Shown piece after piece: positions 8,715 through 17,101 of a stretch of 39,977 nucleotides of DNA. The position numbers were made by a program, and so were the translations under genes. The DNA is from Nostoc sp. NMS2 (GTDB lineage Bacteria > Cyanobacteriota > Cyanobacteriia > Cyanobacteriales > Nostocaceae). Location of the stretch: contig NZ_JABXKH010000142.1 in the NCBI RefSeq assembly GCF_017115105.1, forward strand, positions 1 to 39,977, written 5' to 3'. Each line of letters starts with the position of its first letter. Positions within the stretch are counted from its first letter, which is position 1. Under the pieces are notes generated by a model, which was not told the origin of the DNA, searched no databases, and saw only the letters and a program-made list of their open reading frames with translations.

Positions 8715-11426
8715 ATGGCTAATTCATCTTTAGAAGGTTTTATCATTAATGGCATTGCGGCGGGTGATATATCCGGCTATTCCGTCAGCAATGCTGGAGA
8801 TGTTAATGGTGATGGTTTAGACGATCTGATTATTAGCGGAAGCGGTTCTGACGTTAACGGTAGCGCTTCGGGGCAAAGCTATGTGGTGTTCGGTAGCAGG
8901 AGTGGTTTTAGTGCTAGTCTCAACCTCTCCACTCTCAATGGCAGCAATGGCTTTAAAATCAATGGCATTGCCGCAGGCGATCAGTTAGGTTACTCTGTGA
9001 GCGGTGCTGGAGATATTAACGGTGATGGTATTGACGATTTGATTATTGGGGCAAACCTTGCCGACCCCAACGGTAGCTCTTCGGGTCAGAGTTACGTAGT
9101 ATTTGGTAAGAGGAGTGGCTTTGAAGCTAATTTCAATATATCAACTCTCAACGGCAGTAATGGCTTTAAAATCAATGGTATTGCAGCAGGCGATCGCTCA
9201 GGTACTTCTGTCAGCCGTGCTGGAGATATCAATCACGACGGCATTGATGACGTGATTATTGGAGCACGCAGTGCCAGTCCCAACGGTAAAAATTCGGGAC
9301 AGAGTTATGTGGTGTTTGGCAAGCGCAGTGGCTTTAGTACTGACCTTGACCTAGCTACCCTTAATGGTACTAACGGTTTTATTCTGAACGGTGTGAGAGC
9401 GGGTGATAACTCAGGAGTCTCTGTCAGCGAAGCTGGAGATATCAACGGTGATGGAATCGATGATCTAATTATTGGAGCCTCGGCAGACCCCCTTGGAGCC
9501 ACACCTGCCAACCCCAATAATACCTCGCCAGGACAAAGTTATGTGGTATTTGGCAAGCGTAGTGGCTTTAGTGCCAGTCTCAATCTATCGACTCTCAACG
9601 GCAGTAACGGCTTTAAGATCAGTGGTATTACTCCTGATGATCGGTCGGGTTATGCGGTCAGTACTGCTGGGGACATCAATGGTGATGGGATAGATGACCT
9701 GCTTATTGGGTCCTATTTTGCCTCTCCTAACGGCATCAGTAATGCAGGGCAGAGTTATGTAGTGTTTGGCAGCACCAAGGGATTTAATGCCAACCTTAAC
9801 CTCTCGACTCTCGACGGCACTAACGGCTTTAAGATCAATGGTATTGCACCGGGAGATGTCTCAGGGGCTGCGCTCAGTAGTGCTGGGGATGTCAACGGCG
9901 ATGGCATTGATGATTTGCTGATTGGGGCACCCTATGCTTCTCCTAACGGCAATAAGTCAGGGCAGAGTTATGTGGTGTTTGGCAGCACCAAGGGATTTAG
10001 TGCCAACCTTAACCTCTCGACTCTCGACGGCACTAACGGCTTTAAGATCAATGGCATTACAGCAGTTGATATAGCGGGTGTGGCAGTCAGTGCTGCGGGG
10101 GATATCAACGGTGATGGCATTGACGATCTGCTGATTGGTGCGGCCTATGCCTCCCCCAACGGCAACATTCAGTCAGGACAGAGTTATGTGATATTTGGTC
10201 GGGTTGGGATCGGCTCTAGCGGCACTTTTGAATTATCACAACTAGTCAGTAGTTCAAATGGCGGCGGAACCCCAGGTAACGATATTCTCGTTGGAACTCT
10301 AGGCCCCGATTTAATCAAAGGATTGGACGGTAATGACAGCATATTTAGTCTCGATGGCGACGACCACATTTTTGGTGGCACTGGGGCTGACGTTATAATC
10401 GGGGGTGGTGGAAACGATCAACTCTTTGGTCAAGAGGGTGCTGACCTCATCTCTGGTGATTCCCAAATCCCTGGTGTCGGGGGAAATGACACTATCGACG
10501 GTGGTGATGGTGCTGACCAAATTAATGGTGAGGCAGGAAACGATATTATCTTCGGCGGTAAAGGGGCTGACCAACTCAATGGTGATGCTGGATACGACAC
10601 TATCGATGGCGGCAATGGAGCTGATATCGTGTCTGGAGGCACCGGCAATGACAGTATCAACGGTGGAGATGGAGATGACCAAATCAATGGTCAGGCTGGC
10701 AATGACAATATCAAGGGTGGAGCGGGAAATGACATAATCATTGGTGAGCTTAACGGTGATGTTGGCAATGACACTCTCGATGGTGGAGTGGGAGACGATC
10801 GCTTTTTTGCCGGAAGTGGCAATGACCGAGTTTTTGGTCAGAGCGGTAACGATTATATTGAAGGGGAAGCAGGAAACGACCGACTCGATGGCGGCACAGG
10901 CAAAGATGTCGTATTTGGAGGACGGGGGAATGATATTCTCATCGGTGGAGACGAAACAGACCTTCTCATTGGTGAAGTCGGTAGTGACTCTTTGACAGGT
11001 GGAAATGGCAATGATGTGCTGATTGGAGTCGATGCCTTTGTACCAACCAACGGATTTGGTGGGACTTCAAACAATCCCCTTGCTCCTTTTGAAATTGATA
11101 CTTTAACGGGAGGTAGTGGCAGTGATACATTCTTCCTTGGTGGGGATGGCACCTTACCCAATGTCGCCGGCAACGTAATCGGTGCTCCGAAGGGAAATCC
11201 TGAACTTTACTATTTTGGTGGTGGTAATGCTGACTACGCCTTGATTACTGACTTCAACCTCAGCCGGGATAAGATACAGCTATCTTCAAATATCAGTTTT
11301 AGCGATCTCGTGTTGGGGGTATCTAGCGGGGAAAGTCTTCCAGGGGGAATAACGCTATCTTTCCAAGGCGACTTAATTGCCATTCTTCAAGGAAATTTCG
11401 TCGCAGGTGCGTTCAACCAATTATAA
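8715..11426 (+). CDS. FG-GAP beta-propeller plus RTX calcium-binding secreted protein
   Basis: A 903-residue repeat protein. Residues 1 to about 490 contain seven FG-GAP units of 60-75 residues, each with a variant of AGDINGDGIDDLIIGA followed by SGQSYVVFG. Seven units would close an integrin-alpha-like seven-bladed propeller, and each DxNxDGxxD loop is a calcium site. Residues about 510-770 are RTX nonapeptides (GGxGxDxhx, for example GGTGNDSINGGDGDD). The end carries the cyanobacterial RTX tail motif YALITDFNLSRDKIQL. There is no N-terminal signal peptide, which fits export through a type I secretion system using a C-terminal signal; no such transporter genes are in the window. Likely an extracellular or cell-surface adhesive protein. 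It ends 34 bp before a clear terminator. Confidence 0.9.
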   Translation: MANSSLEGFIINGIAAGDISGYSVSNAGDVNGDGLDDLIISGSGSDVNGSASGQSYVVFGSRSGFSASLNLSTLNGSNGFKINGIAAGDQLGYSVSGAGDINGDGIDDLIIGANLADPNGSSSGQSYVVFGKRSGFEANFNISTLNGSNGFKINGIAAGDRSGTSVSRAGDINHDGIDDVIIGARSASPNGKNSGQSYVVFGKRSGFSTDLDLATLNGTNGFILNGVRAGDNSGVSVSEAGDINGDGIDDLIIGASADPLGATPANPNNTSPGQSYVVFGKRSGFSASLNLSTLNGSNGFKISGITPDDRSGYAVSTAGDINGDGIDDLLIGSYFASPNGISNAGQSYVVFGSTKGFNANLNLSTLDGTNGFKINGIAPGDVSGAALSSAGDVNGDGIDDLLIGAPYASPNGNKSGQSYVVFGSTKGFSANLNLSTLDGTNGFKINGITAVDIAGVAVSAAGDINGDGIDDLLIGAAYASPNGNIQSGQSYVIFGRVGIGSSGTFELSQLVSSSNGGGTPGNDILVGTLGPDLIKGLDGNDSIFSLDGDDHIFGGTGADVIIGGGGNDQLFGQEGADLISGDSQIPGVGGNDTIDGGDGADQINGEAGNDIIFGGKGADQLNGDAGYDTIDGGNGADIVSGGTGNDSINGGDGDDQINGQAGNDNIKGGAGNDIIIGELNGDVGNDTLDGGVGDDRFFAGSGNDRVFGQSGNDYIEGEAGNDRLDGGTGKDVVFGGRGNDILIGGDETDLLIGEVGSDSLTGGNGNDVLIGVDAFVPTNGFGGTSNNPLAPFEIDTLTGGSGSDTFFLGGDGTLPNVAGNVIGAPKGNPELYYFGGGNADYALITDFNLSRDKIQLSSNISFSDLVLGVSSGESLPGGITLSFQGDLIAILQGNFVAGAFNQL
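9771..10055 (+). repeat. Nearly identical 213-bp-period repeat inside the propeller gene
   Basis: The stretch beginning AGCACCAAGGGATTTA at 9771 reappears at 9984 and stays almost identical for about 72 bp (one or two base changes). The period is 213 bp, or 71 codons. Other blades of the same gene differ at many third positions, so blades 5/6 and 6/7 share a recently copied or gene-converted junction. Confidence 0.8.
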
Positions 11427-11459
11427 CTGTTCAGGATTACTGAAAATCCAAAGGCTCAG

Positions 11460-11491
11460 ATTCCCGACTTTTTAAGAAGTCGGGAATTTTG
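11460..11491 (+). terminator. Rho-independent terminator after the RTX gene
   Basis: A perfect 11-bp stem, ATTCCCGACTT (11460-11470) with AAGTCGGGAAT (11477-11487), and a six-base loop, followed by TTTTG. It lies 34 bp past the stop of the propeller/RTX gene and ends that transcript. Confidence 0.8.
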
Positions 11492-11604
11492 TTGGAAAAA
11501 AGTCAGAATGCTACCTCAGCCTTCCCGTAAAGTAGCACACACAAAGTCTTTCCACTGTAAAGCTTAGGCTATTGTATTATATATATCCAAGCAATATACT
11601 ACAA

Positions 11605-12519
11605 ATGAAACATAGATTTTGGGCGAGCTATCTGCTTGCGGCTTTAGCATTTCTCCCCTTAGAACCTGTTGTTACTACTCAAGTTGTGGCAACAGAGTCG
11701 GTTTATCAACTGGCACAGTCGAAATCTGCTTACACGCAATTTATGCAACTTGGCTATAACGAAACTAGACGCAGAAACTATCGAAAAGCTTTATTGAATT
11801 TTCAGCAAGCAGAACGGCTACGTCCTGGAGATAGGTATGCTACTGCTGCAATTAGAAATGTTACAGGTTACATTCAGCGTGGTAGAAATCGTATTGCCTT
11901 TGTTCCAGGTAGACCTGGTAGGGTAAGGTCAGCAGGAACACGAGGAAGTTGCTTTCAAACTGGACAAAATATCATTCCCCTGACACCAACAGATAAGGAA
12001 GCACAACGAACCACAGCAGAGCGTCCCACATTATTTTTCTATGTTCCTCAAACCTCTACAACAGTGCAGGCACTAGAATTTGTTTTGCGGGATAATGATA
12101 GCAACGACCCATTGTATAAGGGAACTTTCAAACCTGTTGGACAGAATGGTATTGTTAGTGTAAACGTACCTGCTAATCAGCCATCTCTACAAATCGGTAA
12201 AGAGTATAGTTGGACTTTTTCAATGATTTGTGATACCAACAACCGCGATAAAGACTCTTATGTAGAAGGTACAATAGTGCGATCGCAAGATGAAAACCTC
12301 TCTCTTCAGCTAAAACAACCAAGCACAGACTTGGATCGTGCAGTTCTATTTGCCACAGCTGGATTTTGGGAAGATTCTCTCAGAACTTTAGCTAATTTAC
12401 GCCGCCAGCGTCCTAACGATTCCGAAGTTCAGAAATATTGGGAAGATTTATTGAATTCAGTAGAGATTAAAGAAGTTGTAAATAAGCCTTTATTGCCCTG
12501 TTGTACTGTTCAAAAATAA
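11605..12519 (+). CDS. Exported TPR plus DUF928 family protein
   Basis: A 304-residue protein. Residues 1-35 form a signal-peptide-like segment (basic MKHRF, then a hydrophobic stretch ending near TTQVVA). Residues about 40-85 resemble one to two TPR helices (YNETRRRNYRKALLNFQQAERL). Residues about 115-255 match the cyanobacterial DUF928 pattern: PLTP...ERPTLFFYVPQT, a middle segment LEFVLRD, then GIVSVNVP and GKEYSWTFSMIC, and VEGTIVR. The last 60 residues are helical again, with a TPR-like LRRQRPND. The family has no assigned function; members are secreted or periplasmic. I chose the ATG at 11605 over the one at 11572 because it gives a normal signal peptide. It is flanked by terminators on both sides, so it is its own transcription unit. 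Confidence 0.75.
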   Translation: MKHRFWASYLLAALAFLPLEPVVTTQVVATESVYQLAQSKSAYTQFMQLGYNETRRRNYRKALLNFQQAERLRPGDRYATAAIRNVTGYIQRGRNRIAFVPGRPGRVRSAGTRGSCFQTGQNIIPLTPTDKEAQRTTAERPTLFFYVPQTSTTVQALEFVLRDNDSNDPLYKGTFKPVGQNGIVSVNVPANQPSLQIGKEYSWTFSMICDTNNRDKDSYVEGTIVRSQDENLSLQLKQPSTDLDRAVLFATAGFWEDSLRTLANLRRQRPNDSEVQKYWEDLLNSVEIKEVVNKPLLPCCTVQK

Positions 12520-12535
12520 ATTAAAAATTACTTAA

Positions 12536-12568
12536 AAACCCGGTTTTGATAGAGAAGCCGGGTTTTTT
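12536..12568 (+). terminator. Rho-independent terminator after the DUF928 gene
   Basis: Stem AAACCCGG (12536-12543) with CCGGGTTT (12558-12565), loop of 14 bases that can pair partly, then a T6 run. It starts 16 bp after the stop codon. Confidence 0.8.
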
Positions 12569-12581
12569 GTCCTTCATAGGA

Positions 12582-12692
12582 CAATACGCTTGGGTTAAGG
12601 CTAAAACTCTGCTATCGAAGTCAATTTTTAACGAACCGCCAAGGCGCAGAGTCCGCAGAGAGAAAAAAGAAATGCTTAACCCAAGCGTATTG
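12582..12692. repeat. MITE-like element with perfect 18-bp inverted ends
   Basis: The ends are CAATACGCTTGGGTTAAG at 12582-12599 and its exact reverse complement at 12675-12692. Total length is 111 bp. The inside carries the dispersed GAACCGCCAAGGCGCAGAG-type sequence that also occurs near 21755 and 25049. Its ends differ at only two positions from the ends of the 133-135 bp elements at 2558 and 37610, although the interiors are unrelated. No coding potential. Confidence 0.75.
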
Positions 12693-13512
12693 CTTCAGAG
12701 GAATTACGCAACTTTATGTTAGATCCGCGACGCTCATTTTTAAGTGTGGTGTGATGGCGTATCGCAAACGAGACAGTTAATCTGAGATAGTGAGCAATCA
12801 GTTTGCAAAACTTAATATTAGATTATCTAATAATTAGTTTTTCATGATATTGTGTTTATCAGTACATATTTTTTTGTATGCATCGTGTAGACTCTATTTG
12901 CGGAGTAAGATTGCTACATAAATTTATGGTAATTCGAGCGCCAAGCAGCAGCAACCCTAATTTTGCTGTGGTATTAACCTGACTTACAGTTTGGTTATTT
13001 CATTCCATGTAGAGCAACTGAAGCGTACATTTTAGTTGCTTTGAAAGCATTCCATTATTACATTCATTGTGGAGTTAGCAGTAAATGCTAGCCCAAAGCT
13101 TTGTATGGAAAGGATTTTATAGAGGAAGGCAGTTCAAGAGTGAGGAAAACTGCCCGACGCTCGCGGACTCGCTCTCCGTGGCGCTATCTGTCTCAGTAAA
13201 GCGACCAAACGGGTCTTGGGTTTAAGACAAGAACACTGAATTCTTATTCTGTGGCTTCAATTCAGCAGAGGTCGAATCCAATAAGTGAATTACTCCTTCT
13301 GCCTCCTGCCTCCTTCAACAATCTGCCATCTGAGTATTTTTTGGGTGGATGTCAGCAGTTGGAAGCAAACATGCCGTTGTCTACTCATCAGACACTTACC
13401 ACGTAGTCATAAGGATTTTACAAACAGTTAGGAATTAGTCAAGCGATCGCACGCTGACAAGCCTTTAGCTATACGCAAATCAGCAATCACACTATAGATA
13501 AGAAAAAAGCTT
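12693..13512. other. Intergenic region upstream of the flavin monooxygenase
   Basis: No gene is supported over about 820 bp. A perfect 17-bp palindrome, TATTAGAT-T-ATCTAATA, lies at 12816-12832 and could be an operator, though it is about 680 bp from the next start codon. A dispersed repeat with GCTCGCGGACTCGCTC lies near 13155-13185. A HIP1 site is at about 13444. The promoter of the downstream gene is presumably here but I cannot place it. Confidence 0.4.
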
Positions 13513-14877
13513 ATGAATACAACACGCAAGTTTCGTTTAGGTGCATTCATTCAAGCCACCGGTCATCATATATCCTCTTGGCGACACCCCGATGCACAAG
13601 CAGATGCTGGATTGAATTTCGAGCATTACAAGGAAATTACCCAGACTGCCGAACGCGGCTTGTTTGATGCAGTTTTTTTAGCAGATAGTCCAGGAGTGTG
13701 GGGTGGCGCTCCAGAAACTCAGTATCGCAACGGCAAAATCGCCCATTTCGAGCCAGTCACTCTTTTCTCTGCCTTGTCCTCCGTTACCCAAAATATCGGC
13801 TTCATTTCCACCGCCTCGACTACTTATGAAGAACCCTACACCCTGGCCCGGAAGTTTGCTTCCCTGGACTACTTGAGTAACGGCCGCGCAGGGTGGAATG
13901 TAGTTACCACAGGCAATGAAAACGCTGCACATAATTTCGGACTTGAGCATCACCCGGAACATAGCCAGCGTTATGAACGCGCCGAAGAGTTTGTGGAAGT
14001 GGTGAAAGGACTGTGGGATAGCTGGGAAGATGATGCTTTCATCCGTGACAAAGAATCTGGTGTCTATTTCGACCAAGATAAACTACATACACTCAACCAT
14101 AAGGGCAAATATTTTTCTGTAAAAGGCCCTTTGAACGTCGGTCGTCCGCCTCAAGGCTACCCTGTGATCGTTCAGGCTGGAGCCTCCGAATCTGGACGGG
14201 ACTTAGCTGCACGCACTGCCGAAGTGATTTTCACCGCCAATCAAACCCTAGCTGATGCCCAGGAATTTTATGCTGATGTCAAAGGTAGGCTAGCACAATA
14301 TGGGCGATCGCCAGACGATCTAAAAATTATGCCTGGTGCTTTCCCAATCATTGGCCGTACCGAAGCCGAAGCTCAAGAGAAGTACGAATTCCTGCAATCT
14401 TTAATTCATCCCGATGTCGCCTGGGGGATTTTAAAGAACTATTACAAAGGTGTGGATCTGTCGAAATATTCTCTAGATGATGTGGCTCCCGAACTGCCCA
14501 GCGACACCAATACTAACAAGAGTCGTCTCAAACTAGTCAGAGATTTGGCGACTCGTAACACTCTTACACTGCGCCAGTTGTATCTCTCTCTTGCCACCGC
14601 ACGAGGACATCGCACCATACTTGGTACACCCGAAACCATTGCCGACCAGTTAGAAGAATGGTTCAACAACGGTGCAGCAGACGGCTTTAATATCATGCCG
14701 CCAATCCTCCCCACAGGATTAGATGAATTCGTTAACCAAGTCGTTCCTGTCTTGCAAAAACGCGGACTGTTCCGTACCGAATACGAGGGCAGTACCTTGC
14801 GTGAAAACCTGGGATTGCGTCGTCCGGTCAATCGTTTTGCTGCAAAACAAGTGGACAAGAGCCTGGTAGTAGCGTAA
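13513..14877 (+). CDS. NtaA/SnaA/DszA-family FMN-dependent monooxygenase
   Basis: A 454-residue luciferase-like (LLM) flavin monooxygenase. Family marks are RLGAFIQATGHHISSWR at 8-24, EITQTAERGLFDAVFLAD near 38-55, GRAGWNVVTTGN near 126-137, HSQRYERAEEFVEV, and VIVQAGASESGRDLAA. The subgroup uses reduced FMN from a separate reductase to oxidise substrates such as nitrilotriacetate, dibenzothiophene sulfone or pristinamycin precursors; the substrate here cannot be told from sequence. The last ten residues, KQVDKSLVVA, recur at the end of the next gene's protein. Gene order with an amidohydrolase and an exporter suggests a small catabolic or tailoring module. The ATG follows a purine-rich AAGAAAAAAG. 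Confidence 0.9.
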   Translation: MNTTRKFRLGAFIQATGHHISSWRHPDAQADAGLNFEHYKEITQTAERGLFDAVFLADSPGVWGGAPETQYRNGKIAHFEPVTLFSALSSVTQNIGFISTASTTYEEPYTLARKFASLDYLSNGRAGWNVVTTGNENAAHNFGLEHHPEHSQRYERAEEFVEVVKGLWDSWEDDAFIRDKESGVYFDQDKLHTLNHKGKYFSVKGPLNVGRPPQGYPVIVQAGASESGRDLAARTAEVIFTANQTLADAQEFYADVKGRLAQYGRSPDDLKIMPGAFPIIGRTEAEAQEKYEFLQSLIHPDVAWGILKNYYKGVDLSKYSLDDVAPELPSDTNTNKSRLKLVRDLATRNTLTLRQLYLSLATARGHRTILGTPETIADQLEEWFNNGAADGFNIMPPILPTGLDEFVNQVVPVLQKRGLFRTEYEGSTLRENLGLRRPVNRFAAKQVDKSLVVA

Positions 14878-14926
14878 ATAAATTTTTCACAGATGCTTAA
14901 TAAATACTTTTTAAACTGCACCTTCT

Positions 14927-14983
14927 GTAGATCGCCGCCTACAGAAAGAGAGACGCGATAAATCGCCGTCTCTACAGAAAATG
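14927..14983. repeat. Dispersed palindrome fragment between monooxygenase and amidohydrolase genes
   Basis: It contains CTGTAGATCGCCGCCTACAG (a small hairpin) followed by GACGCGATAAATCGCCGTC, the same core as the hairpin arms of the elements at 2558, 36381 and 37610. It is a partial copy without the CAATACG ends, placed in the 176-bp gap between two genes that are probably co-transcribed. Confidence 0.65.
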
Positions 14984-15053
14984 TATTCGTCAATAGCAGC
15001 ATTGGATGCTAAAAAAAACCTGTAATTTTTGTGCCGTAGGCAAGGAAAAAAAC

Positions 15054-16592
15054 ATGACTGAATATAGCCGATTAAAGACCTCACGCTCCGCCGCAATCAG
15101 AGCAACCCTTGATTATCCGGTAATCGATACCGACGTTCATACCAATGATTTCACCCCAGCTTTTGAGGATTACCTTGCTAAGTACGGCGGCGTGAAACTC
15201 GTAGACGAGTTACGTAAAACTGAAGCCTCCCGTCTTAACTCCAAAAGCAACGGTAAAGATTGGTATCAACAAACCCCTGAAGAACGTCAATACAACCGCA
15301 CAATTCGCTCCCCTTGGTGGGCGAGAGTTACCAAAAATACCCTGGATCTCGCTACTTACACCCTTCCCAAACTCCTCTATGAGCGTCAGGCAGAGCAAGG
15401 ATCAGACTATTCAGTGCTGTTTCCCAACAATGTCCTAGCACCTGCTGGAGCCAGTGCAGAGAATCGGCAGGCACTGCAACGCGCAGTGAATCACTATCAT
15501 GCTGATATCTACCGGAAATATAGCGATCGCCTGACACCGGTAGCTGGTATTCCCTTGACCAATCCTCAAGAAGGCATTGAGGAGCTAGAGTTTGCAGTAA
15601 AAACACTTGGCTTAAAAGTGATTAATATCACTGGCGGGGTGAAACGGCCGATTAAAGCGATCGCTGATAAATATCCAGCCGATAAATTCCCCGAAATCGC
15701 CAAGTATGCGTCTTATATCGACTTTTACGGACTGGATAGTGAATATGACTACGATCCTTTCTGGGCGAAAGTCGTGGAACTGGGCGTACCCGTCACCACC
15801 CATTACGGTAGCCAAGGCTGGACTGGACGCTCCTCCATTAGTAACTACATGAATAACCATATCGGTCACTTCGCCGATGGTTCGGAAGCATTTGCTAAAG
15901 CGTTGTTCTTCGGTGGTGTTACCAAGCGTTTTCCGCAGTTGCGAGTAGCTATGCTCGAAGGTGGTGCAGATTGGGGTGCCCACGTCTATATTCATTTGGT
16001 AGATCGGTTCTCCAAGCGCAATGTTAAGGCACTGGAAAATTACAATCCAGCATTGACAAATGCTGATGAGCTATTTGAAATATTTGAGCGCTACGGTGCA
16101 GAAATTGCTCAAGGGTATTCCCTCGATAAAGACGAATTGACCAAAACTGTACTGGGAGCTTCATTTAGCCGTCATAGCCGTGCGCCAATTGGTAGCGAAT
16201 TGGATGATTTTGCAGCAGCAGGTATTGAAACAATTGAGGACATCCGCGATCGCTGGGTGAACAGTTTCTTCTTTGGTTCCGAGTCAGACGATCGCACCAT
16301 CGCTGCGGCATTCAACGACAAAGCCAATCCCTTGGGAGTCAAAATCAACGCCATCTATTCCTCCGATGTTGGTCACTGGGATGTACCAGACCTGACTTCC
16401 CCCTTGGCTGAAAGCTGGGATTTAGTTCAAGAAGGCGTTATTTCCGAAGCCGACTTTAAATCCTATGTATTCGCTAATCCCTACAAGTTTTACACCCAAG
16501 CTAACCCCGAATTTTTCAAGGGTACTGCGATCGAATCCAAGGTAAGTAACACCGAATTTAAACAAGTGGATAAAAACCTAGTGGTGGCGTAA
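15054..16592 (+). CDS. Amidohydrolase-2 family metal-dependent hydrolase or decarboxylase
   Basis: A 512-residue protein with the amidohydrolase-2 (PF04909) layout. Likely metal-site residues are Asp27 and His29 in DTDVHTN, His250 in HYGSQG, and Asp438 in SSDVGHWD near the end of the barrel. Relatives include ACMSD and gamma-resorcylate decarboxylase as well as true hydrolases, so C-C or C-N cleavage is possible. At over 500 residues it is longer than the usual 300-400. The ATG at 15054 has a good ribosome site (AAGGAAA) and is preferred over 15006. The C-terminus KQVDKNLVVA repeats that of the upstream monooxygenase. The pair probably acts on one substrate in sequence, but this is inferred from context. 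Confidence 0.82.
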   Translation: MTEYSRLKTSRSAAIRATLDYPVIDTDVHTNDFTPAFEDYLAKYGGVKLVDELRKTEASRLNSKSNGKDWYQQTPEERQYNRTIRSPWWARVTKNTLDLATYTLPKLLYERQAEQGSDYSVLFPNNVLAPAGASAENRQALQRAVNHYHADIYRKYSDRLTPVAGIPLTNPQEGIEELEFAVKTLGLKVINITGGVKRPIKAIADKYPADKFPEIAKYASYIDFYGLDSEYDYDPFWAKVVELGVPVTTHYGSQGWTGRSSISNYMNNHIGHFADGSEAFAKALFFGGVTKRFPQLRVAMLEGGADWGAHVYIHLVDRFSKRNVKALENYNPALTNADELFEIFERYGAEIAQGYSLDKDELTKTVLGASFSRHSRAPIGSELDDFAAAGIETIEDIRDRWVNSFFFGSESDDRTIAAAFNDKANPLGVKINAIYSSDVGHWDVPDLTSPLAESWDLVQEGVISEADFKSYVFANPYKFYTQANPEFFKGTAIESKVSNTEFKQVDKNLVVA

Positions 16593-16754
16593 AAAGCGAG
16601 ATGAGGGAGATGTGGTTCGACTTCGCTCACCAACCGGGAGATGAGGGAGAAGAGTTTTCCCCCTGCCCTGACAATTCAGGTCATGTGGAAAATACTACGA
16701 AAAACCTAACCCCCTAACCCCCAACCCGACGCGGGAAGGGGGAAAATTCAAAGT

Positions 16755-16775
16755 CTCTCTCCTTTTAGGAGAGAG
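16755..16775 (+). repeat. Hairpin within a C-rich repeat, possible terminator
   Basis: CTCTCTCCT at 16755-16763 pairs with AGGAGAGAG at 16767-16775 around a TTT loop, followed by GTTTTCC. It belongs to a common cyanobacterial intergenic repeat that starts near 16701 (AACCTAACCCCCTAACCCC). It may also end the transcript of the amidohydrolase, but the T-run is weak. Confidence 0.5.
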
Positions 16776-16797
16776 GTTTTCCAGATACCGTGAAAAG

Positions 16798-17007
16798 TCA
16801 GGCGGATCTTGCCGGATTGTCCCTTACCACCCTAGCAGTAGCTTGGGTTTTATCTAATCCCATTATCCTGCCCCGATCATTGGCGCTAGCCGCCCGCAAC
16901 AACTTGCTGACAACCTTAAAGCAGTGCAAGTAAAACTCGACGACAGTTTGAAACAAAAGTTAGATGACTTAACCGCCGAATACCGAAGAGGAGATTCTCT
17001 TCGTTAG
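16798..17007 (+). pseudogene. C-terminal remnant of an aldo-keto reductase
   Basis: Read with one frameshift, this stretch encodes GLSLTTLAVAWVLSNPII and then APIIGASRPQQLADNLKAV, followed by a helical tail (QVKLDDSLKQKLDDLTAEYR) and a TAG at 17005-17007. That is the usual last 65-70 residues of an aldo-keto reductase, including the GASRP segment that holds the NADPH phosphate. A base is missing near 16868, between the codons for NPII and APIIG. About 250 N-terminal residues are absent. The fragment lies between the amidohydrolase and ABC exporter genes, so the ancestral cluster probably had an intact reductase. Confidence 0.75.
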
Positions 17008-17101
17008 GGATTAGGAGAGTGGCAAATAACAAATGACAAATACCATCGGACGGCTTATATAGTCGTCCATTTTTATCTTGCAGAAAAGCCAAAATGATGC
17101 T

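Noticed and set aside
10311..11173. Several open frames on the opposite strand and other frames of the RTX gene
   Set aside because: They are shadows caused by the repetitive, stop-poor RTX codons and have no family resemblance.
13260..13290. A tRNA-like T-loop sequence (GAGGTCGAATCC)
   Set aside because: No matching acceptor, D or anticodon arms could be built around it.
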